From: CAYVOX01 sp964453035
GTDB taxonomy: Bacteria > Chloroflexota > Anaerolineae > Anaerolineales > Anaerolineaceae
Assembly (NCBI GenBank): GCA_964453035.1
Contig: CAYVOX010000096.1
Location: forward strand, 1 to 12,762
Length of the DNA stretch: 12,762 bases
Direction: 5' to 3'
The notes beneath the pieces were generated by a model. That model saw nothing but the letters and a program-made list of their open reading frames with translations. It had not been told where the DNA came from and ran no database searches. A program made the translations under genes and the position numbers. Shown here in pieces: positions 5,462 through 12,152 of this stretch (positions are counted from its first letter, which is position 1; every line of letters begins with the position of its first letter).

Positions 5462-7057
5462 ATGATCGGTAATAAGTCACTACGTTTTTTGGTCACTTAC
5501 AGTTTGTTTGTCTTTGGTTTTGGTTTGCTTTGCCTGGGCGTCATGCTTTCGGCAACGGCCATTTCTGCCCGGGCGCAAACCACCGAACCGGTTGACGGGG
5601 TCAATCCGCATGAGGGGCTGACCACCTACGAGGGTGCCGCCACCTGTTTGCCCTGCCATGAGGAGCAGGTCACTGGCTTGCACAGTTCTGTTCACTTCCA
5701 GTGGAAAGGCGAGACGCCTTACGTGGAAGATGTTGGCATTGAGGGCAAAATCACCGGCGTGAATGACTTTTGCGGGCACCCGCTGGTCAATGCCTGGCTG
5801 GGCAAGATGACCAATGTGGACGGCGTGATTGTGGATGGAGGTTGCGCCACCTGTCACATGGGCACCGGCATCAAGCCGCTGGCGGATGCAACTGGTGCGC
5901 AACTGGCCAGCATGGACTGCCTGGTTTGCCATTCTGACCTCTACAAGCGGACGGTTCAACTGGTGGATGGGGTTTACCGCATGGTTACCGCGCTGGATAA
6001 GATGACCGTTGACCTGCCCGCCGCTCTGGAAGCCATCGCAAAGCCCTCTAAAGCTGCCTGCGTGACGTGTCATGCATACGGCGGAGGCGGACCGAATAAC
6101 AAGCGCGGTGATATTGAGCCCATCCTGGCCAACCCACCCACCCCGGAGGTGGATGTGCACATGTCTCCGGTGGAAGCCGGCGGGGCGGGTTTCACCTGCA
6201 ACAACTGCCATGTGATGCAGGAGCATCATGTGGCCGGGCGCGGCAGCGACCTGATGCCGACCGACCTGGATGTGGTGGTGGCGTGCGCAAACTGCCACAC
6301 TTCCACGCCGCACAAAAGCGCCGCAGTCAACCAGCATACCGCGCGGGTTAATTGCACGGTGTGCCATATCCAAACCTTCGCGCGGCATAAATCCACCGAT
6401 ATGTTCCGCGACTTCACCGAATCTGAGCTGGATGTGGTCAAGCGGTTGTATGAGCCCAAGATCACACGAGAGTCGGATGTTGTTCCGGAATACCGCTTCT
6501 TCAACGGTTATTCTACCTTTTACCAGCTGGGCATGGCAGCCGTACCCGGCGAAAGCGGCAGGGTGCTGATGTCAGGTCCGCTGGGCAGCGTGCAGGATGC
6601 GCAGGCCAAGATTTCGCCTTTCAAACATCACCAGGCACTGCAACCCTACGACCTCTCGACCCAGGCCATCATCCCGCTCAACATGGGGATCGTGTTCCAG
6701 AAGGGTGATATGCCGGCGGCGATTGTCGCTGGCGCAGCCAAGCTGGGCTGGACGCTGCCGTTGGGCTACGACTTTATTCCGACCGAGCGCTATATGCAGA
6801 TTAACCACACCGTCAACCCGGCGGAGAATGCTTTAACTTGCAACGACTGCCACGGTGGCAAGAAATTGCTCGACTTTGACTTGCTGGGTTATACCCCTCT
6901 CGAAACTCGCGACAACCAGCCATTGTGCACCAGTTGCCACGGCGCGCGCAAGGCAGGCCAGACCTCGGGGCAGAGCTTCTATAAGATTCACAACATTCAC
7001 ACCACCGCTCAACGATTGGATTGCAGCGAGTGCCACACGTTTTCTAAAGCGCAGTGA
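5462..7057 (+). CDS. Exported decaheme c-type cytochrome, OTR-family-like (copy B)
   Basis: A 531-residue paralogue of the preceding cytochrome. It has a signal peptide with cleavage near ARA (36-38) and ten CxxCH motifs starting at Cys62, 128, 153, 200, 246, 275, 298, 460, 489 and 521. Every heme motif lies exactly 18 residues earlier than in copy A, so the core has no net length change from first to last heme. The OTR-like blocks are kept (HSSVHFQW, VNDFC, MDCLVCH, CHAYGGGG, DVHM, CTVCHIQTFAR, KISPFK at 383-388). Cys104 matches Cys122 of copy A and is the only non-heme cysteine of the mature part. The hydrophobic stretch after the signal peptide of copy A is missing here. The ribosome site GGGGAGG (5451-5457) is only 4 nt from the ATG. 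No membrane anchor or quinol partner is encoded nearby, so it probably exchanges electrons with other periplasmic or extracellular carriers; that is inference. Confidence 0.9.
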   Translation: MIGNKSLRFLVTYSLFVFGFGLLCLGVMLSATAISARAQTTEPVDGVNPHEGLTTYEGAATCLPCHEEQVTGLHSSVHFQWKGETPYVEDVGIEGKITGVNDFCGHPLVNAWLGKMTNVDGVIVDGGCATCHMGTGIKPLADATGAQLASMDCLVCHSDLYKRTVQLVDGVYRMVTALDKMTVDLPAALEAIAKPSKAACVTCHAYGGGGPNNKRGDIEPILANPPTPEVDVHMSPVEAGGAGFTCNNCHVMQEHHVAGRGSDLMPTDLDVVVACANCHTSTPHKSAAVNQHTARVNCTVCHIQTFARHKSTDMFRDFTESELDVVKRLYEPKITRESDVVPEYRFFNGYSTFYQLGMAAVPGESGRVLMSGPLGSVQDAQAKISPFKHHQALQPYDLSTQAIIPLNMGIVFQKGDMPAAIVAGAAKLGWTLPLGYDFIPTERYMQINHTVNPAENALTCNDCHGGKKLLDFDLLGYTPLETRDNQPLCTSCHGARKAGQTSGQSFYKIHNIHTTAQRLDCSECHTFSKAQ

Positions 7058-7135
7058 GCAGCCGATAATGCTGCAGGGGGCAATCGAAACAACTTCATAA
7101 CGGATTGACGAGGGGCAGGAGCCTTCTGCCGCCTC

Positions 7136-7180
7136 AGCCGGCCTGTTGAGCCTCCGAGACTCAACAGGCCTGGCTTTTTT
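7136..7180 (+). terminator. Rho-independent terminator after the second cytochrome gene
   Basis: A perfect 11-bp stem GGCCTGTTGAG/CTCAACAGGCC (7140-7150 with 7160-7170) closes a 9-nt loop. It is extended by four pairs beyond one bulged T (7171) and followed by T residues at 7175-7180. The 78 bases between the stop codon and this hairpin hold no gene; a small GGCAG/CTGCC hairpin lies at about 7114-7130. Confidence 0.9.
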
Positions 7181-7186
7181 GTGCTG

Positions 7187-7192
7187 TATAAT
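7187..7192 (+). promoter_or_regulatory. Possible -10 element for the methyltransferase cluster
   Basis: TATAAT follows the terminator T-run by 6 nt and lies 60 nt before the ATG of the next gene. No clear -35 is visible, since that region is the terminator stem. A small GGCTC/GAGCC hairpin with a GCGA loop (7199-7212) would lie at the very start of the transcript. Confidence 0.4.
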
Positions 7193-7252
7193 GGAATTGG
7201 CTCGCGAGAGCCCACGGGATGAACGGCAGGTTTTGGATGCAGCGAGGTGGGT

Positions 7253-7924
7253 ATGGCAGTAAAATGGACCGTTAAGACGATCCTCGGCCTGGTGATGCTG
7301 GGGTTGTGCCTTTTTGGGGTTGCGGGGCGGCTAGATTGGCCGGCTGCCTGGGGGCTGATGGCGATCGCGGCTGCCAACCAGGTGTTGGTTTATGCGCTGG
7401 TCAGCCGGGTTCATCTTGACCTGCTGGAAGAGCGCGGGCGCATCCGACCGGGCACCAAAAAATGGGACCGCACCCTGGCGCCGCTGATGGCTTATTCCGG
7501 AATGTTCATCTGCATTGCCTGCGCGCTGGACAGGCGCTTTGGCTGGACGGAGAGCTTTCCGGGGTGGCTGAGTTGGCTTGCGCTGCTGCCGATCCTGGCC
7601 GGGCTGACGCTGGGGCAGTGGGCCGTTGTCACCAACCGGTTCTTTTCAGCCACCGTGCGCATCCAGACTGAGCGCGGGCACCGTGTGGTGGAAGACGGGC
7701 CGTACCGCTATGTCCGGCATCCGGGGTACATCTCGGCGATCCTTTACAACCTGGCGACGCCTTTACTGCTGAGTTCGTGGTGGGGGCTGGTGCCGGGCGT
7801 GCTTGCCGTGGGGGTGGCGCTCATCCGCACGCAGCTGGAAGACCGCACCCTGCAGGCTGAACTGCCGGGGTATGCCGGGTACGCGCAGCGCGTGAAATAC
7901 CGCTTTATCCCGGGAATCTGGTAA
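7253..7924 (+). CDS. Isoprenylcysteine carboxyl methyltransferase/PEMT-like membrane protein
   Basis: A 223-residue integral membrane protein with about five hydrophobic segments (near 8-25, 29-50, 76-92, 104-125 and 162-192). The C-terminal part has the family signature GPYRYVRHPGY (149-159), which with the acidic residues around Glu196 and Glu203 forms the S-adenosylmethionine site in this superfamily. Characterised members methylate isoprenylated protein C-termini or phospholipid amines; bacterial relatives are mostly of unknown substrate. The ATG at 7253 is favoured over a GTG two codons earlier because GAGG (7244-7247) lies 5 nt upstream of it. The next gene starts 7 nt after the stop, so the two are probably co-transcribed. 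A second, different member of this family lies at 11605. Confidence 0.85.
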   Translation: MAVKWTVKTILGLVMLGLCLFGVAGRLDWPAAWGLMAIAAANQVLVYALVSRVHLDLLEERGRIRPGTKKWDRTLAPLMAYSGMFICIACALDRRFGWTESFPGWLSWLALLPILAGLTLGQWAVVTNRFFSATVRIQTERGHRVVEDGPYRYVRHPGYISAILYNLATPLLLSSWWGLVPGVLAVGVALIRTQLEDRTLQAELPGYAGYAQRVKYRFIPGIW

Positions 7925-7931
7925 ACATCCG

Positions 7932-9086
7932 ATGACTGCAAAAAACATTTTGATTCTGGGTGGGTATGGCTACACCGGAGCGGTGATTGCGCAACTGCTG
8001 GTGCAGGAGACGGATGCCCGGGTGATTGTGGCGGGGCGCAGCCTTGAAAAAGCCAGCCGATGCGCCGATCAATTGAACGCCGCGTCTGGCGCAGAGAGGG
8101 TAATTCCGCGCCAGGTGGATGCAGCCTCGCCGGAGGGCCTGCAGCAAGGCTTGCGGGGCGCGGATTTGCTGGTGGTGGCTTCCAGCACCAGCCAGTATGC
8201 GCGCCAGGTTGCCCGGGCAGCCCTGAAAGCCGGTATTGACACATTGGATATCCAATATTCCCGGCAAAAAACGCGGATTTTACGGGAGCTGGCGGGGGAG
8301 ATTGAGCAGGCGGGGCTGTGTTTTGTGACGGATGGGGGCTTTCACCCCGGACTGCCGGGAGCGCTGGCGCGGTATGCGGGTCAGCGCCTGGAGCAGCTCA
8401 GCAGCGCGCGGGTGGGCAGCGTGATTAAGATAGACTGGTGCCAGTACCCTCCCAGCCCCACCACCGCGCAGGAGATGGTGGCGGAATTCCTGGATTTTGA
8501 TGCAGATGTGTTCAAGGCCGGGCGCTGGCAAAAGGCGCGCTGGGCCGGTATGAGCGAGACCATCTGGATGGATTTCGGCGCGCCGTTTGGACGGCAGTAC
8601 GCCATTCATATGCTGCTTGAGGAAATGCGCGGCATCCCTGCTATGTTCCCAACCCTGCGCGATTGCGGTTTTTACGTTGGCGGGTTCAACTGGTTCACCG
8701 ATTGGATCGCCTTTCCGCTTATCATGGCAGGGATGGCTGTGGCGCCAAAACGATTGCTTTCGCCTGCGGCAAGATTTTTGGATTGGAGTTTACGCAGCTT
8801 CTCGCGCCCACCGTATGATACTCGCCTTAAGCTGGAGGCGCTTGGGATGCGGAATGGTAAACCGGCAGGCCTTAATCTTTGCCTGCGACATGCGGATGGC
8901 TACTGGTTCACAGCGATACCTACCGTGGCAACTTTGCTGCAAATGCTCGACGGCTCAGCGCGCAAAGTGGGATTGTGGACCCAGGCGCACATGGTTGATC
9001 CGGCCCGATTGCTGAAAGATATGCAGCGCATGGGCGTGGAGGTTAATGAGGAGATGATTGACCGAGGGAAAAATGAAACCGATTGA
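7932..9086 (+). CDS. Saccharopine dehydrogenase-like NAD(P)-binding oxidoreductase
   Basis: A 384-residue protein. The N-terminal Rossmann fold has LGGYGYTG (9-16) and, at the end of the second strand, VAGRS (33-37), where the arginine suits NADP binding. This matches the saccharopine dehydrogenase NADP-binding family. The part from about 150 to the end should be the catalytic or oligomerisation domain and includes a hydrophobic, aromatic stretch at about 253-285. The family name does not mean lysine metabolism; bacterial members have varied and mostly unknown substrates. The gene starts 7 nt after the methyltransferase stop with no clear ribosome site, which suggests translational coupling, and its end overlaps the ThuA-like gene. 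The oxidoreductase class is clear; the reaction is unknown. Confidence 0.85.
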   Translation: MTAKNILILGGYGYTGAVIAQLLVQETDARVIVAGRSLEKASRCADQLNAASGAERVIPRQVDAASPEGLQQGLRGADLLVVASSTSQYARQVARAALKAGIDTLDIQYSRQKTRILRELAGEIEQAGLCFVTDGGFHPGLPGALARYAGQRLEQLSSARVGSVIKIDWCQYPPSPTTAQEMVAEFLDFDADVFKAGRWQKARWAGMSETIWMDFGAPFGRQYAIHMLLEEMRGIPAMFPTLRDCGFYVGGFNWFTDWIAFPLIMAGMAVAPKRLLSPAARFLDWSLRSFSRPPYDTRLKLEALGMRNGKPAGLNLCLRHADGYWFTAIPTVATLLQMLDGSARKVGLWTQAHMVDPARLLKDMQRMGVEVNEEMIDRGKNETD

Positions 9087-9750
9087 TGTGGCTGTGGTGA
9101 CCGGCGGGCACTGGTTTGACGTGCGCGGGTTTCACCACCTGTTCCGCACGCTGCCCGGAATTAATGCTTACATCCAGCATATGGAGGATTTTGGCAGTTC
9201 AACCAGCGCCGAGCGGGGGAGCTATGCGGTGGTGGTGTTTTACGGCATGCCGCTTGTGTTGCCAGAAGACCACCCCAAAGCGGGCGCCAGGGAAAAACCG
9301 CTCACTGCCCTGCAGCAGCTCACCGGCACGGGGCAGGGTATTCTCATTTTGCATCATGCCCTCATGGCTTACCCATCCTGGTCTTTGTGGGATAACCTGG
9401 TGGGATTGAGCGGGCGCGACAAATTTGGCTATGACGACGACCAGGATTTTGAAATCCGGGTGGCTGACTCGCGCCACCCCATCACGCGCGGGCTGGGCAA
9501 CTGGCAGATGCACGATGAAACCTACCTTTTACCTGAGCCCGGCGCGGGCAGCACGGTGCTCCTTTCGACGGATTATGCCAGGAGCATGAAAGCGATTGGG
9601 TGGGTGCGCCAGGTGGAGCGGGCGCGTGTGTTTAACTTCCAGTCCGGGCACGACCGGCAGGCCTGGGAGAATCCCAACTTCCGCGCGGTGCTGGAGCGGG
9701 GCATTGCCTGGTGCGCGGGAGGGACGGCCCAGGTTAAAGCGTTGGTTTGA
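9073..9750 (+). CDS. ThuA-like domain protein
   Basis: A 225-residue protein with a flavodoxin/amidotransferase-like fold of the ThuA type. Visible marks are VTGGHWFD (9-16), the hydrophobic strand and HHALMAYPSW (94-103), RHPITRGLGNW (134-144), HDETYLL (147-153) and the terminal block GHDRQAWENPNF (192-203) followed by LERGIAWCAGG (207-217). ThuA was found in trehalose and disaccharide use in rhizobia, and related proteins often lie near sugar dehydrogenases. The ATG at 9073 (GAGGG, 4 nt upstream) is preferred to a TTG five codons earlier. It overlaps the end of the dehydrogenase gene by 14 nt, so the two are translated together and may share a substrate. The 3' end overlaps the convergent permease gene by 17 nt, and no terminator is seen. 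Confidence 0.85.
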   Translation: MKPIDVAVVTGGHWFDVRGFHHLFRTLPGINAYIQHMEDFGSSTSAERGSYAVVVFYGMPLVLPEDHPKAGAREKPLTALQQLTGTGQGILILHHALMAYPSWSLWDNLVGLSGRDKFGYDDDQDFEIRVADSRHPITRGLGNWQMHDETYLLPEPGAGSTVLLSTDYARSMKAIGWVRQVERARVFNFQSGHDRQAWENPNFRAVLERGIAWCAGGTAQVKALV

Positions 9751-10651
9751 GGTTGGGGGTGGGTTCTTCGGTGGGATGGACTGTTGCAGCGGGGCCGAGC
9801 TGCGAGAGGACCATCCCGGCGAGCATCAAGGCGCAGCCCAGCCAGCCCCGCAGGCTCAATGTTTCACCCAGCAGCAGCCAGCCGCCCAGCATGGCAAAGG
9901 CTGATTCCATGCTGAGGATGATGGCGGAGGAGGTGGGGTGCGCGCCGCGCTGTCCAATCATCTGCAGGCTGAAGGCAATTCCTGTGGAAAAAATCCCTGT
10001 GTAGAGCAGCGGAATGAGCCCATCGCCAATCCCGGAGAGGGAGACAGTCTCAAGTGGAAGGGCAATCAGCAGGCTGTAGAGCCCGGCGAACACCGATTGG
10101 GCCAGCGCCAGGCGCAGCGGGTGGTGGATGCGCGAAAGGTAGCTGATATACAGGATGTGAACCGCCCAGAAGAGCGTGCCGCCCAGCACCAGCCCGTCGC
10201 CGAGCGCCAGGGTGAACTGCTCGGTGATGGTGAGCAGATAGAGCCCAGTCGCAGCCAGCAGCGCGCCCAGCCAGGCGTTGCGATGCGTGCTGTGGCGCCA
10301 GATAAGACCCAGCAGGGGTACCAGCACCACGTACAGCCCGGTGATGAAGCCGGCTTTGCCCGCATCGGTGGAAACCAGCCCGGTTTGCTGCAGGGATGAG
10401 CCGCCAAAGAGCACAAATCCCAGCAGGGCGCCGTCGCGCAGCAGGGTTTTTGTCTCGCCTGGTTTGAGCGGCGGCAGGCGCAGCAGGGAGATCATCGCCA
10501 CCAGCGAAACAGCCCCGATGGCAAAGCGCAGGGCGTTGAAGGTGAAGGGTCCCATGGAGGCATTCCCCAGGCGCTGGGCAACAAAGGTGAACCCCCAGAT
10601 CAGGGCGGCGAGCAGTAAAATCAGGCTGGAGCGGACCGTTTTGGAATCCAT
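9734..10651 (-). CDS. EamA-family (DMT superfamily) transporter
   Basis: A 305-residue inner-membrane protein with ten predicted transmembrane segments in two repeated EamA halves (about 8-142 and 153-288). The first half has LLAALIWGFTFVAQ (13-26), and the second the usual end-block ILSMESAFAMLGGWLLLGE (245-263). Members export or import amino acids, nucleotide-related compounds or other small metabolites; the substrate cannot be told here. The ATG at 10651 matches the family start. A GTG 31 codons upstream would add a non-family extension. No ribosome site precedes the ATG, and the possible promoter is so close that the leader would be only about 12 nt. The 3' end overlaps the ThuA-like gene tail to tail. 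Confidence 0.9.
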   Translation of the reverse strand: MDSKTVRSSLILLLAALIWGFTFVAQRLGNASMGPFTFNALRFAIGAVSLVAMISLLRLPPLKPGETKTLLRDGALLGFVLFGGSSLQQTGLVSTDAGKAGFITGLYVVLVPLLGLIWRHSTHRNAWLGALLAATGLYLLTITEQFTLALGDGLVLGGTLFWAVHILYISYLSRIHHPLRLALAQSVFAGLYSLLIALPLETVSLSGIGDGLIPLLYTGIFSTGIAFSLQMIGQRGAHPTSSAIILSMESAFAMLGGWLLLGETLSLRGWLGCALMLAGMVLSQLGPAATVHPTEEPTPNLKPTL

Positions 10652-10669
10652 GGCGGCAAATTGGGGCAA

Positions 10670-10678
10670 ATCATACCA
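10670..10678 (-). promoter_or_regulatory. Possible extended -10 promoter of the EamA gene
   Basis: On the minus strand TGGTATGAT (10678-10670) is an extended -10 with five of six consensus bases. The -35 region is poor. Transcription would start about 12 nt before the ATG at 10651, which agrees with the absence of a ribosome site. Confidence 0.4.
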
Positions 10679-10696
10679 TAGAACTGCACGTGGATA

Positions 10697-10702
10697 TATA
10701 AT
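10697..10702 (+). promoter_or_regulatory. Possible -10 element for the small-protein/CoA-binding cluster
   Basis: A perfect TATAAT on the plus strand lies back to back with the permease promoter, about 58 nt before the next gene. The -35 position (10674-10679) does not match consensus. A TTGACA at 10724-10729 has no -10 partner. Confidence 0.35.
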
Positions 10703-10759
10703 CTGAGTGCTAACCCGCCGATCTTGACAGGCGGCAAACGGCACGGCTGGTGACAGTCT

Positions 10760-11044
10760 GTGGAAATGATCTGTGATATTAGGTGGCGCTTGGAGAATGA
10801 CCGTATTCTGTTGTTAGATCAGGCCCTGCTGGTGGTGCGGCGTTTGGAGCGCCTATCGGCTGATTCGACGTGGGCACACCTGGCATGCGGATACCGTGGG
10901 GCGCTGTTGCGCGCGGTGGAGGAGATGGAAGCGGCGCCGGCTGGACCGGCAGAGAGCGCCCGGCTGGAGGGACTTATCCGGCATGGGTTCACCCTGCTGG
11001 AAAATGCAGCCCGCGAGCTGGTTGTGCCGGAGGATACCCCGTAA
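10760..11044 (+). CDS. Small helical protein of unknown function
   Basis: A 94-residue protein that I do not recognise. It looks soluble and mostly alpha-helical, with Leu and Arg/Glu spaced as in amphipathic helices (LLDQALLVVRRLERL at 18-32; LEGLIRHGFTLLENAARELV at 69-88). Ala/Pro/Gly (58-65) form a likely hinge. It has one Cys near each end of the first half (Cys5, Cys43), no signal peptide and no membrane segment. GTG at 10760 has GGTGA 6 nt upstream; the in-frame ATG at 10766 is the other possible start. It is followed after 41 nt by the CoA-binding gene. The frame is open over its full length with codon use like its neighbours, which supports a real gene. Confidence 0.68.
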   Translation: MEMICDIRWRLENDRILLLDQALLVVRRLERLSADSTWAHLACGYRGALLRAVEEMEAAPAGPAESARLEGLIRHGFTLLENAARELVVPEDTP

Positions 11045-11059
11045 GCGGCGGATAGCCGC
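11045..11059 (+). other. Small intergenic hairpin
   Basis: GCGGC (11045-11049) and GCCGC (11055-11059) form a 5-bp GC stem around a 5-nt loop directly after the stop codon of the small gene. There is no T-run, so it is not a typical terminator; it could stabilise the upstream message. A role is not shown. Confidence 0.3.
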
Positions 11060-11085
11060 GATAAGAAGCCAGAGAGTGAGGAGAA

Positions 11086-11598
11086 ATGTCAACAATTGAA
11101 GCGTTAGCAGAAGAATTTTTGAAGCAAAAAAGCTTTGCTGTTTCGGGCGTGACGCGCACCAAGGAGGATGCTGCCAACCTCATCTACCGCAACCTGAAGA
11201 CGCGCGGCGCGAAGGTGTTTGCAGTTAATCCCAACGCCACCACCTTTGACGGTGACCCATGTTATCCCAACCTGAGCGCTCTGCCCGAAAAGCCCGATGC
11301 AGTGGTGATCGTCAACCGCGCGGGGGTAGCCATGCAGGTGCTGCAGGAATGCGCGGCGCTGGGCATACAATGGGCCTGGACGCACTGCTCGCTGGGGAGC
11401 AATCCATGGTTTTTCGTGAAAGGCGCAGCTCCTCAGCTTGGACTGGCCTCTCAGGAAATGGTGAATTTTGCGAAGGAAAACGGCATCACCCTTATCCCAG
11501 GCGCTTGCCCCAACATGTTTTTTGATAACCCCGCGGACGGCGCTCACCGCGCGATGCGCAGCCTGCTGCGCGTGACCGGCGCATTGAAGATGAAATAA
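11086..11598 (+). CDS. CoA-binding (YccU-like) domain protein
   Basis: A 170-residue protein made of one Rossmann-like CoA-binding domain. Visible elements are the first strand and glycine turn FAVSGVTRTK (17-26), VFAVNPN (44-50), the block GDPCYPNLSALP (56-67) with DAVVIV (71-76), and IPGACPNMFF (137-146). It corresponds to the nucleotide-binding N-terminal domain of succinyl-CoA synthetase alpha subunits, standing alone. Stand-alone members bind CoA or similar nucleotides but their role is unknown. Trp108 and nearby residues form an aromatic patch (WAWTH at 96-100; PWFF at 107-110). The ribosome site GAGG is 4 nt before the ATG. The next gene starts 6 nt after the stop. Confidence 0.87.
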   Translation: MSTIEALAEEFLKQKSFAVSGVTRTKEDAANLIYRNLKTRGAKVFAVNPNATTFDGDPCYPNLSALPEKPDAVVIVNRAGVAMQVLQECAALGIQWAWTHCSLGSNPWFFVKGAAPQLGLASQEMVNFAKENGITLIPGACPNMFFDNPADGAHRAMRSLLRVTGALKMK

Positions 11599-11604
11599 GC
11601 AGCC

Positions 11605-12144
11605 ATGAAAAGGCTGCTTGAGCAGGCCAAACACGAGTATTCTGAGCGCCAGCGCCTGTTGGCTCTGGCTGTGGAAGGTATCTTTTTCATCTTCCTGCTG
11701 CCCTGGCTGCTGATGAAGTTTAGCGGCACGCTGGATGGGCTGTTTAATCTGCCGCGTGGCGTTACTGGCTGGTTGCAGATTGCTCTCGGCGTTGCGCTCA
11801 CTGCGGCTGGATGTTTTTTTGCCTTGTGGTCCATCTATGCCCAGTTCACACGCGGGCGTGGGACACCCGTCCCCATCATGGCGACCCAAAAGCTGATTAT
11901 TACCCCTCCTTATAGCTACTGCCGGAATCCGATGGCGCTGGGTACGTTTGGAATGTACCTGGGCGTGGCAGTTATCATTGGTTCGTGGAGCGCCGCGGGA
12001 TTGGTGCTTCTCGGAGCGGTAGCTTTATCAATCTATATTAAGGTTGTGGAGGAGAAGGAAATGGAAGCACGCTTTGGCAGCGCGTATGAAGTCTACCGGC
12101 GCAGCACGCCCTTCCTTTTTCCACGCCTTTTTTGCCGGAGGTAG
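11605..12144 (+). CDS. Second isoprenylcysteine methyltransferase-like membrane protein
   Basis: A 179-residue integral membrane protein with hydrophobic segments near 20-38, 55-78, 111-125 and 127-146. The signature near the C-terminus is PPYSYCRNPM (101-110), followed by EEKEMEARFGSAYEVYRRSTPFLFP (149-173), which matches the SAM-binding region of the ICMT/PEMT superfamily. The usual RHP is RNP here, a variant seen in many bacterial members. Its substrate is unknown. It is clearly different from the member at 7253 in length and N-terminus, so it is not a recent duplicate. It starts 6 nt after the CoA-binding gene without a clear ribosome site, suggesting coupling. The following gene starts 8 nt after its stop. 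Confidence 0.85.
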   Translation: MKRLLEQAKHEYSERQRLLALAVEGIFFIFLLPWLLMKFSGTLDGLFNLPRGVTGWLQIALGVALTAAGCFFALWSIYAQFTRGRGTPVPIMATQKLIITPPYSYCRNPMALGTFGMYLGVAVIIGSWSAAGLVLLGAVALSIYIKVVEEKEMEARFGSAYEVYRRSTPFLFPRLFCRR

Positions 12145-12152
12145 TGCTCTTC

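Noticed and set aside
5480..6388. Minus-strand open frame of 302 codons antisense to cytochrome copy B
   Set aside because: Mirror image of the conserved sense coding sequence; no ribosome site and no sensible domain.
10724..10729. Perfect -35 box TTGACA before the small-protein gene
   Set aside because: No -10-like sequence lies 15-19 bp downstream, so it is probably chance.
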